This document shows positions 34,701 to 46,700 of a stretch of 64,000 nucleotides of DNA, in pieces. This DNA is from Sipunculus nudus (taxonomy: Eukaryota > Annelida > Sipuncula > Golfingiida > Sipunculidae). The notes under the pieces were generated by a model. It saw only the letters and a list, made by a program, of their open reading frames with translations, searched no databases and was not told the DNA's origin. The stretch covers positions 47,381,058 to 47,445,057 of the forward strand of contig CM049310.1 of NCBI GenBank assembly GCA_026874595.1, read 5' to 3'. Numbering within the stretch: position 1 is the stretch's first letter; each line of letters begins with the position of its first letter. Both the position numbers and the translations under genes were made by a program.

Positions 34701-37700
34701 ATTGTTTTGCTGGGAAAATTTTGTATAAAGCAAAACTGAACTGATAGTGTGAAAAAAACAGGCATAATGTTGCTCCTGTTTATGTCCATTTAATGAGATT
34801 TTTGACGAAACAAGGCATTAGCATTCACAGAAGACCTGAAATGTTCAATCATTCCATTTTCCATTCTGGCAAAATGGTGTGGACTGTCTCAACAGTGCTT
34901 TAGATCATGTCATTCACTATAGTCATTTTCATCCCCTCATGTCCCCTCATCCCCTCTTGACAGCTACTGACTGGATGAAGTCATGTAAACACTCTAAAAT
35001 ATAACCAGTTAAACAAAGATGGCTACTTATGAAGGGACACATCATATCTGCCAAATCATTGTGAAGAGACTAAGAAGTTGTGAAAAATAAACTGTATATT
35101 AAATGTAAAATATTTAATTGCTGCATTAGATTGTCACTTCCAAATGTAGTTTCTAGGGAATTATTGAAAAAAATATAAACTTTTAAGAAAATAATCTACA
35201 AAAAAAACAAGTTGACAGCAGTTGGTGAATCAGACTAGATATAGTGTATTCTCCCTCTGATTAAGGGGGGGGGGGTTTGAATATTTTTGTGTTTCAGAGA
35301 AGGACAGCTGTCAGTATGGTCTATGATTGTAACACATGATAAACATACTGTAGAAGTGGTTAATTTGTTGTGTCTGAATTTTCGCGCTTTTTTTATTTTA
35401 CAGCATTAGCCCAGTTAAAATATTTATGTAAATCAGCATGTTTAGGTGATTCATTTTGAATCAAATTATTACAATATTGAAATGGTTATATAAAAGATAG
35501 GTTTGTAGTGCAACTTACAAGCTCTGGTTGATGGTATATGGTACGCCTGGGGACTGAGTACTGTGAATGCAAGTTAATATGTAATTAACTAGGACTAATC
35601 ACGTTTGTTGATGCAGTGGTACTGTACCCAGCCAAGTTTTTTTTATATCTGAGTAAGATGTAGAATTGCAAAAAACTGCTGTGTGTGAACAACAAACAGA
35701 GCTGACAACAGTCGTGGCTGGCTCTCCGTCGTACTTCGGGGGGGGGGGGGGGGGAAGGTCCAAAATTGTCTAGGTCATATGAAATTAAGTGTGTTTTTAA
35801 TTAAGCGCAAATCTAGCTCCCTCTTAAAGTGCTAAAATTAAAACCCCGCTAACAGAACCACTTCCACAGTACTTCGTATCAGCAACTTCTCTTACATTTC
35901 CCCCACTCTGTGCTTAATTCTACTCACAAATGTATGACTCTGCTGGTTAGGGATTATTGGTGAAGAAATCCTTTCCCCACAATGCACTTGGGCTTTAAAG
36001 TACATCAGTGGTGTAGGTATAATTGTGTTGCAGGACCTAGATAAAGGCCATTGAAATATATATGTTGGATTACAGTTGTTTTAAGGCAAATGAGCACAAA
36101 TATCATGCTCATAAGTGTTGCCTTGATTTCTTGAATTGTGACTGATGTTGATTGTGCCTTTAGGCCCATGTTTCTCTGATAAAGTTTTGGTTGGGGTTAG
36201 CTGTAAAATGACATTTTTTAGAACAAATTCAAAATTTGTGTGTTGGTTTATCCTTAAAAACCATCTGAACGTCTGGGAATAGTCAGGGAAAAGTCAAGGA
36301 ATTGTTTCAGGTTTAGCTTCTGGCGACCCTGATATGGCATTTGGATCACCTTTATGTGATTGTTTTATTAAGTATTATACCTTAATCACTTGTTCTTGCA
36401 GTAAAGAGCTGGCAACGTTATGGCGTCCTGAGTATGCAGCCTACATGATTGAAGGAACTCCCGGTGGCCCTTATGGTCACCTTATGGCCCATTTTAACAT
36501 GGTGGAAGCTAACATGAGGCTCAGGTAGGTAATTAGGTCACTGTGACCTCATTTATTGAAAAAAAATAAAAAGGATTTCTTATTAGATCAGTAATAATAA
36601 AACATATATAATTTCATAAATAATTAAAGCAAATGAAGCTTTATTCTTCTAGTTCAGGTTTTAACACATTTTTGGCCATGTTTGCAAATACTGGTTATAT
36701 AAGGTTGGTGATATTTGTGGACATAATAGGTATGTGTGAAAAATGGTGTAATCTGATATTCTGAGATGGAAATTACAGGATACAGGAAATGAGGGGTACA
36801 TAGTCTTCTTTCAGTTCTAATCACATTAGTTTTGGTAAACCATCATTGCTTTTGTCCAAATGGCTGTATTGTTGTGAATGTATGATTGATAGGTGAAAGC
36901 CGGGACACACCTTTGCCCAGAGCATGCAAGTTCACATCTCAACTGCAGGGCGGTGATTCTTGATCCTTGTTTCTGTATCACCCCCTCTCTCCATATGTAA
37001 ATCTGGTATTATGACCCACATTGTTTATAAACAATATTGACTACAGATTATATACATTTTTGTTGCATTGACAAGAGATTATACTTTCTTGTTGCATTGA
37101 CTAGATATTATACATTCTTGTTGCATTGACTAGAGATCATAAATTCTTGTTGCAGGAGACAGGAGGTACAAAAGCAACTGGGACCAAATGATACTCCATT
37201 GACTCTGACCATATTCCCGAGGTAAATTAGTGGGTTATTGGTGACAGTTAAAGACTTGCAACATATTGAACTGTTAATTGCCGCATTTTTACAGAGATAA
37301 CTTTTAAAACAATGTGTCAATCTGTTTATTGTTCAGGTTAGGTTATCCTGACTTAAGAAAATATGTAAAGCTGTGTCTTAAAATGTTTATTGTCCCAGAT
37401 AGGTTGTTCAAATTGTATGGAGAAAACTTGTAAAGCCACATGTTGAAATGTTTATTGTCAAGATTAGGATGTCCAGACTTCATGGAGATAACTTGTAAAG
37501 CAACTTGTCAAACTGTTTATTATCCCGGGTAGGTTTTCCAAACTTAGTTGAGATAACTTTTGGTCCAGTGTAGGTTTTCCAAACTTAGTTGAGATAACTT
37601 GTAAAGTGGCTTTTTGAACTGTTTATTGTCCAGGTTAGGTTGTCCAGACTTCACTGAGCCAGCCTCAAACCCTACTCCAGACAGCGGTGCATCAAAATCA

Positions 37701-40700
37701 TTATTTTTCCCTGATGAAGCAATATATCATGGCCACCCAAGATTTGCGTAAGTACTCCAAGAATTCTCCATTTGGTTGATGGTTTTAATATATACCTAGA
37801 TTGGATTTCTGTATGAGTTTTCTTGGAGATTCTTATTGACAAGTTAGTCCCACAGGTATTCTCTATGTTTTAAAGTGTTTCAATAAGTAAATCATATAGA
37901 GGGGTTACCTGTGTGGAAAGGTAATAAAGCTATACCTTACATATAACATTTTGATACATATTGATTGTCATTTGAAAGGGTATTTCATCACAACAGCATT
38001 TGGAAGTGTATGAACTCCTCTGGTATAAACTTAGTGACGCCTATGGCAGTTGCTTGAACAATTTAGTTTGTGGGAACAACATGCTAGTGACTTAATTGTT
38101 TTGGTATCTTGATAGTGCTTTTATAGACGTTTTATGTTCCAGGTCCTCTACCAGTATATTTCCTTCTGGTACATTTCACATATTTTTGTATACTTTTCTC
38201 TTATAAAAGCATTTTCTTATTCGAAGCTTCATTAACAATATGCATGCTTGATGAGTACATTTTGTATTTTGATTTTGCTTCAGCACATTAACAAGAAATA
38301 TCCGTGAGAGAAGGGGCGAGAAAGTTGCGATCAATATGCCAAGTAAGGATGCAGTAGTTGTCACAGCGAATGACAGCAATATGATATGAAAGTTGTTGCA
38401 TCATATTACTTCTTGACATAATTGTATTTTTCATGCAGAGACTTTTTGAGCTTCTTATTTCGTATTAATGTGTGATAATAATACATAATAATACTAATAA
38501 AGTAAATACAGAAAATATTAATTAATTTTAATTAAACTACCTGGCTGTGTGTATGGGCCATTCATTATAAGAGAAGAATATCACTCATGACTTATTCTCA
38601 TTTTATAATACACACAGGTATGGCTTTACCAAAGATTTGATACAGGTTCTGGTGAGAATGCAAAAATGAAACCCTTTCAAAACAGAAAAAATGGAGAAAT
38701 CGCAAAATTTCAGCATCACAAGCCAACCACAGTATTTTCCTGCTCCCTGTTTTTATCTCTGCTTCTTGTTTCATGTTTTGAACTGGAAATGTAGCCAACT
38801 TCACTGCCAATTGATAACAAATAGAAATACAGTAGAGCACCATTTTTCAAAAGCATCAGGGCATAAGCTTTTTTCTGGAAAAACAAATTTTTTGAGAATC
38901 GGTCAGGGGCAAAATTGTATGACAGTTAATGATTAATTTAACGCAATTTTATATAATAATATTGGATATATTGCACAGCTTGTTTGGTAAAGATCAGTCT
39001 AACATGTCCTTTGGATACTTGCATGCCCTTTTTTCAACAAATTCACCAGGGGAAAGGTCAAATGACATCATAATTGGTGACGCTCTAACAGCCTACAAGT
39101 GGCTTTCATGTGGCACACTCAACTCTGAGAGATAAACTGCTCAGCTGATTAAAATGATCGTAGAGTCTACCAGTTAAAATATATAATTTTTAGCTCAGCT
39201 GACTATAAGTCATCTGAGCTATAGTTGTGGTCCATTGTCCGTCGTCCAGCCATCTGTCCGTAGATGTTGCACGTATTGAAACCGTAAGACCTAGGAATCT
39301 AAAATTTGGCATAATGTTAGATGTCCACAAGATCTACCAAGCCAAAAACTGGGTCTTTGTGACTTTGTTCCTTTGAGAAATTAAGGAAAAACCTCAATTT
39401 TTTTATTAAAGACCTATTTTCACACTTCAGGACTGCCTAATATCAAAACCACACATCTGTTTTTCCTCATATTTACCATAAATATTCTTCTATATAGTTC
39501 CTATGTTCATGCCAGAAATAAGGCTTGTATTATATAATTTAGAAAAGTTATGGGCTCAAACATAATGCATTTTGTAAAAAATCAGGAAAGATATTTGATC
39601 GCTTAACACGAAACATGTTAAAGCTAAGGACTTTTTTCCAGTAATATAACTTTAATTAATCAAAATTAAATTGTATACCCAAAATCAGATCAAAATCTTT
39701 AAAATTTTTAAAATATTAGCAAAAATAAAAAATTGGTACCTTAAATTTTGCCCACTTTGGCCAACTTTGGCCATGGCACATTTTTTTCCTGCAAGTTCTG
39801 TGGATTCAATTTTCACAGCATATGCATATAAGAATTTAATGTATTAAAATCTGAAATTTGAAAATAAAAGCTGCAAAATTAGGCTAGTTTTGATTTTTTT
39901 TGAAGGCTCTTGTTGTATTCCCTTACATTGTCAAGCAGTCCACTTTGGTCACTGTAGGTCATTCAGTGCAGCTCTCTATGCTCCCCAGGGTGTTGGCATA
40001 ATGTTATGCAATCCCATCACTAGGGCAAGCCCTCTCTCCACTGAGTTGAGCTTGATCAGGCTGTCTGCAGTTAATACCATACCACAGGGAGCCTTTTTCT
40101 CCCCCCCCCCACCCCATTCTGTTGACAGACCTGTACTATGAACTAGATGAATTTTAAAATTAACATTTTTTTCAGCAACGAGCAGTAACAAGGGAGACCC
40201 CTCCTCCCACCCACCCCTTCAATACACAGGACTAATAAACAAGATGAATCTTATAATTTTAATGTTAAATAAATTCTTTTTGATAAGACTTGGACAATTT
40301 TGATTTTTTTTAAGAAAAAAATTTCAGGAATTTAATCCTAATCTTCAAATGTGATAAAATATGAGGATCTAATGTAAGTGCTTACTGACAAGTTTTAAGA
40401 AGATATAAATACTTTGTAGCATTTCATTTGTATCTCTTAAAGTTGGCAGGGCCTAGGTGTGAATAACACTGTTAACTTAGTATTAAAATTAGGAATATTG
40501 GTCAGACTTTGTGGAATTAATTTTTAACTCATATGGCCATATATTTAACTTTTGAAAACTTAATTACCTTCACACATTATTTGTTTATGAAATGTTACTC
40601 TTATATAACACTTACCGTAGGCCTATTTGTTCCCTTGGTGCATCACTAAATGGTTTAGCTCATGTCCATTATTCTATAATTTACAGAGTCTCATTTTAGC

Positions 40701-43700
40701 AGGGCCATTTTCTCATAGCTTTTCTAATGATAATATACATAAAAAACCAAAGAAATAAAAATATTTTGCAGTTACTAATATTTTCCAAAATTCAGCTGAG
40801 CAAGTGACCCATGGGTCCCTTGTTAATTTAAAGATCTAACATAGGTTTAAACTTATTGAATACCCTAGCCTGCTTTGCATATTTAATTACCTGACTTTGT
40901 TTCATAGGAATGTTCTCTCTATTTTTTTAACATCTGCATGATGACTCCATATCTCCGGCAAGTGACAACAAGACAATTGTATAAAGTATTGTTTTTCTTG
41001 ATAGTGAAAGGGAAATGATGAATATACTGACACTAGGTTTAAGAAGATGACACAGTTGCTCTTTGGAATTAATTGCTCATCTGTATGGCTAGGCCAGCAT
41101 GCTTTGGCCCTGCACATAATCTGCTCTAGCACAAGTGATGTTTGAATGATATCTCAACAATGCTGATGCTAGTAAACTTGCTCATTTGTTTGGCCTGACA
41201 TCCTAGCCTAAACCGACGAACAATGCTTGCTTGAGTATAATGGTTGATAACACACAAGTGCTCTTGAATAAACTGCTCAGCCACTTTCTAGGGAGGCCTA
41301 GCATTACAGGGCTAGCTGTAGTTTTCACACCTTTGCCCTGGCGACAACATCAGCCCAGATCTAATTAATTAAGGTTACCAGCGGGGTTAAACACCTGACT
41401 GCAGGCCTTTGTGACTCTTAATTACAAAAATTTAACAAATCATTTGAGGTATTTACATGCTTAAAAAATATTTCGTAAATATGAATAAATTTTCAGATCC
41501 TCTTTTCAAATTCCAGAAAAACGAATTTTCGGAAATATGGCATTCGGAAAATCAGCTATCTACTGTATTTCACATCACAATATTAGGTAAAAATAAAATA
41601 ATCAGGTTGTGAAGAATCTGTGTTTATATCACAGATGACCTATGAGTCCGGATGGTGTACTCTGAATGTAACATATAAACATAGTTATCTCAGATGGTTG
41701 AACGTTTATAGGTATATTTATACTCTTCAGCATAAGGCCAAAAAAAAAAAAAAAAGGCCGAAAACCAAACTTTTTTTTTGGCCTTAGAAGACTTTCTTAT
41801 TTGTTATAAAGTGTCATGTTTATAGTGTCATTTTCAGTTGTTTTCTTGACAAGTAGTGTATTATATATTGCCTTGATATTAAAATTCTACAAAAGCTTAA
41901 AAAGTAATCTGTCAACCCCTTTCTCACAGCAACTGTGCCCAGCCTGTTTTGGCCAGTGCTGACTATAGAAACCCGTTTGGTTTTTTCACAGGGAAAGTAA
42001 AAGGTTTTGGCCAAATGGTTTGGGTCAAAGCCCAGGTTTTATGTGGTGTCTTGCCTCCAAAACAGAGATGTCAAATGAAATCAAAGACCACACATTATAT
42101 CACTTAATTGTTTGTGATATGATAGAAGGGCATTATTCTTAATTTTGCTCCATTGGATATTATTCACATTTTATTGACAAAGCACAATCTGCATTACAAT
42201 TTTTTCAATCCACATAAAGATGTGGATGAAATATGGCTTGGTGAAAGAGATTCAATAAGCATTTGATTGCCCTGTGAATGTCCAGGGTTGATTGACTGCA
42301 GATTGAAAACAGTATGAAACTGTTTTTCATTTGCCATGTTAAAATGGTATAAATAAACTTGGGATGCAGTGTATGCCATAGGTTTACTCACAATACATGC
42401 CTATATTTCCTTGAGATCACCCTCTCTAACCTTTTTTGCAGTTTATAAAGATGAGAACACAGCCCAACCTTTTGCAGAAGACCTGTCACAGCTTGGAGAT
42501 GATGGGTCCTCAGCCGCTGCTACTAAACCTGACCATGTGTACATGGACTGTATGGGTTTTGGGATGGGGCTGAGCTGCCTTCAGATGACATTCCAGGCTT
42601 GCAGCATCAATGAGGCCCGTCATCTGTATGACCAGTTAGCTCCTCTCTGTCCTGTAGTGGTAAGTCATCTGTATGCCCTATAAGTTCCTCTCTGTCTTGT
42701 AGTGGTGAGTCATCTTTATAACCAGTTAGCTCCTCTCTGTCCTGTAGTTGTAGGTCATCTGTACAACCACTTAGCTCCTCTCTGTCTTGTAGAGGTAACT
42801 CATCTGTTCAACCAGTTAGCTCCTCTCTGTCTTGTAGTGGGAAGTAATCTGTACAACCAGTAAGCTCCTCCCTGTCCTGTAGTGGTGAGTCATCTGTACC
42901 ACCAGTTAGCTCCTCTCTGTCCTGTAGAAGTAAGTCATCTGTTCAACCAGTTAGATCCTCTCGGTTCTGTAGTGGTAAGTAAACTGTACATCCAGTTAGC
43001 TCCTCCCTGTCCTTTAGTGGTAAGTCATCTGTACAACCAGTTATCTCCTCTCTGTCCTGTAGTGGTAAGTCATCTGTACAACCAGTTAGCTCCTCTCTGT
43101 CATGTAGAGGTAAGTCATCTGTACAACCAGTTAGCTCCTCTCTGTCCTGTAGTGGTAAGTCATCTGTACAACCAGTTAGCTCCTCTCTGTCCTGTAGTGG
43201 TAAGTCATCTGTACAACCAGTTAGCTCCTCTCTGTCCTGTAGTGGTAAGTCATCTGTACAACCAGTTAGCTCCTCTCTGTCCTGTAGAGGTAAGTCATCT
43301 GTACAACCAGTTAGCTCCTCTCTGTCCTGTAGAGGTAAGTCATCTGTAAAACCAGTTAGCCCCTCTCTGTCCTGTAGTGGTAAGTCATCTGTACAACCAG
43401 TTAGCTCCTCTCTGTCCTGTAGTGGTAAGTCATCTGTACAACCAGTTAGCCCCTCTCTGTCCTGTAGTGGTAAGTCATCTGTACAACCAGTTAGCTCCTC
43501 TCTGTCCTGTAGAGGTAAGTCATCTGTACAACCAGTTAGCTCCTCTCTGTCCTGTAGAGGTAAGTCATCTGTACAACCAGTTAGCTCCTCTCTGTCCTGT
43601 AGTGGTAAGTCATCTGTACAACCAGTTAGCTCCTCTCTGTCCTGTAGTGGTAAGTCATCTGTAAAACCAGTTAGCTCCTCTCTGCCCTGTAGAGGTAAGT

Positions 43701-46700
43701 CATCTGTACAACCAGTTAGCCCCTCTCTGTCCTGTAGTGGTAAGTCATCTGTACAACCAGTTAGCTCCTCTCTGTCCTGTAGTGGTAAGTCATCTGTAAA
43801 ACCAGTTAGCTCCTCTCTGTCCTGTAGTGGTAAGTCATCTGTACAACCAGTTAGCTCATCTCTGTCCTGTAGATGTAAGTCATCTGTACAACCAGTTAGC
43901 TCCTCTCTGTCCTGTAGTGGTAAGTCATCTGTACAACCAGTTAGCTCCTCTCTGTCCTGTAGAGGTAAGTCATCTGTACAACCATTTAGCTCCTCTCTGT
44001 CCTGTAGTGGTAAGTCATCTGTAAAACCAGTTAGCCCCTCTCTGTCCTGTAGTGGTAAGTCATCTGTACAACCAGTTAGCCCCTCTCTGTCCTGTAGTGG
44101 TAAGTCATCTGTAAAACCAGTTAGCCCCTCTCTGTCCTGTAGTGGTAAGTCATCTGTACAACCAGTTAGCTCCTCTCTGTCCTGTAGTGGTAAGTCATCT
44201 GTAAAACCAGTTAGCCCCTCTCTGTCCTGTAGTGGTAAGTCATCTGTACAACCAGTTAGCTCCTCTCTGTCCTGTAGAGGTAAGTCATCTGTAAAACCAG
44301 TTAGATCCTCTCTGTCCTGTAGTGGTAAGTCATCTGTACAACCAGTTAGCTCCTCTCTGTCCTGTAGAGGTAAGTCATCTGTAAAACCAGTTAGCCCCTC
44401 TCTGTCCTGTAGTGGTAAGTCATCTGTAAAACCAGTTAGCCCCTCTCTGTCCTGTAGTGGTAAGTCATCTGTACAACCAGTTAGCTCCTCTCTGTCCTGT
44501 AGTGGTAAGTCATCTGTACAACCAGTTAGCTCCTCTCTGTCCTGTAGAGGTAAGTCATCTGTACAACCAGTTAGCTCCTCTCTGTCCTGTAGAGGTAAGT
44601 CATCTGTAAAACCAGTTAGCCCCTCTCTGTCCTGTAGCGGTAAGTCATCTGTAAAACCAGTTAGCCCCTCTCTGTCCTGTAGTGGTAAGTCATCTGTACA
44701 ACCAGTTAGCTCCTCTCTGTCCTGTAGTGGTAAGTCATCTGTACAACCAGTTAGCTCCTCTCTGTCCTGTAGAGGTAAGTCATCTGTAAAACCAGTTAGC
44801 TCCTCTCTGTCCTGTAGTGGTAAGTCATCTGTAAAACCAGTTAGCCCCTCTCTGTCCTGTAGTGGTAAGTCATCTGTACAACCAGTTAGCTCCTCTCTGT
44901 CCTGTAGTGGTAAGTCATCTGTACAACCAGTTAGCTCCTCTCTGTCCTGTAGAGGTAAGTCATCTGTACAACCAGTTAGCTCCTCTCTGTCCTGTAGAGG
45001 TAAGTCATCTGTAAAACCAGTTAGATCCTCTCTGTCCTGTAGTGGTAAGTCATCTGTACAACCAGTTAGCTCCTCTCTGTCCTGTAGAGGTAAGTCATCT
45101 GTAAAACCAGTTAGCCCCTCTCTGTCCTGTAGTGGTAAGTCATCTGTACAACCAGTTAGCTCCTCTCTGTCCTGTAGTGGTAAGTCATCTGTACAACCAG
45201 TTAGCTCCTCTCTGTCCTGTAGTGGTAAGTCATCTGTACAACCAGTTAGCTCCTCTCTGTCCTGTAGAGGTAAGTCATCTGTACAACCAGTTAGCTCCTC
45301 TCTGTCCTGTAGAGGTAAGTCATCTGTAAAACCAGTTAGCCCCTCTCTGTCCTGTAGTGGTAAGTCATCTGTACAACCAGTTAGCTCCTCTCTGTCCTGT
45401 AGTGGTAAGTCATCTGTACAACCAGTTAGCTCTTCTCTGTCCTGTAGTGGTAAGTCATCTGTACAACCAGTTAGCTCCTGTGTCCTGTGACTCAGGAGGC
45501 ATTTTGATAAAAAGTTAAGCAATTTTCACACTACTTGCATATTACTGAATACAGTATGGAATACTCTTGTATTGCCTCCTGATCCATGTTCTGTTCATAC
45601 TTCACTGGTGTATCCATATGCCTTTCAGTCCATATTTTAAAATTTCATTTGGAGGTACTTTTGATACATAATTCAGTATTTGCAACCATGTTGTGTGAAC
45701 ACACTTTAAAAGAAGGCTTGACAAATACAATTTCCTCAATTTACACACAAAAGGGGCAAAACACATTTTGCATTTCAGATTGGTATGTATGAATATATAG
45801 ATACGTGAAAGTGAACCTTTTCTTTTAAATTGGATGATATTATATCACTTCACGGTTTCAGCTTGCCTTGAGCGCGGCCTGCCCAATGTTACGAGGTTAC
45901 CTGTTAGACGTTGACTGTCGATGGAACATCATTGCAGCCTCTGTAGATTGTCGCACAAAAGAAGAACGGGGATTAGAGGTCAGTGGGCTCGTTGAATATC
46001 AGTGTTTGAATATTAGTTTTACCCAGGGTGTAGAGGGTGGGGAAGTGAATTAATATGAAGTTAATTGTATCACCAGACAAAGTCTGGAGATACTATGGTT
46101 TAGGCAAGGTTTTGCCGCTGCCGCCGCCGCAGAGATTGCGTTTTGACGCGATAACTCAAAAAATATTTCCCGGATCCTTACCAAACTTGACATGTGCATA
46201 GATATGCGTGAGAGGACGAAACCTATTTAAAATAGGGTCATGACCTTTACTAGGTGAGTGACCTTGACCTTGAATAGTTCCACTTTGGGCGAAAATCACA
46301 CAAATTCTTGAATATCTCAAGAAATCTTGCATGGATTGATCCAAAAATCAACTTGACTGAAGGTCTTGGATAGCTTTGTCATGTACTGGAAACTGGTGGC
46401 GCCAACTATTATCCTTTCCTTGTTTTCATGCTATTTAATACCATTTTCTTTGCCACTTAACAATACTGTGAGCATTATAAGTCAAAATCTAATGGACAAA
46501 TTTCTTTCATATTATGCATAAACATAGACATGGGTTATGGGATGATGTTGTATATTTAAATTGGGGTCATGACCTTTCCTATGAGAATGGCCTTGACCTT
46601 AAATATATTGCCATATATGGTGAAAATCACACAAAATCATAAATATCTCAATAAGGGCTGCATGGACTGGTCCATAATCAAATTGACTTGCCAAAGACAG

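Larger units (their letters stand above)
30707..36401 (+). other. GCLC intron 2 (5.7 kb)
   Basis: Contains two copies of a dispersed repeat (30855-31470 and 35925-36140). Also contains homopolymer tracts: G at 33309, C at 34167, G at 35265 and G at 35739. The stretches 31500-33300 and 34190-35260 show no gene or repeat I can name. Confidence 0.8.
38343..42441 (+). other. GCLC intron 6 (4.1 kb)
   Basis: Holds a TIR-type repeat fragment (38545-38738), the second large dispersed element (39187-40824) and a small hairpin (41733-41787). The stretches 40825-41730 and 41790-42440 show nothing recognisable. Confidence 0.8.

Noticed and set aside
36334-36401. Met in frame with GCLC exon 3
   Set aside because: It lies upstream of a clear acceptor (TTCTTGCAG) and the residues do not match the family; it is intronic read-through.
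42882-45329. Plus-strand ORFs with [15 protein letters not shown] repeats
   Set aside because: Same array read in the exon 7 frame; units with GTAAAACC contain TAA, and unit 2 stops read-through from exon 7.
42621-45489. CRISPR-like direct repeat array
   Set aside because: There are no unique spacers; units are head-to-tail copies of an exon edge in an animal gene.
42943-45522. 859-codon minus-strand ORF with [15 protein letters not shown] repeats
   Set aside because: It is the antisense of the 45-bp exon 7 minisatellite; unit length divisible by 3 with no stop in that frame makes it open by construction. Nothing non-repetitive is attached.
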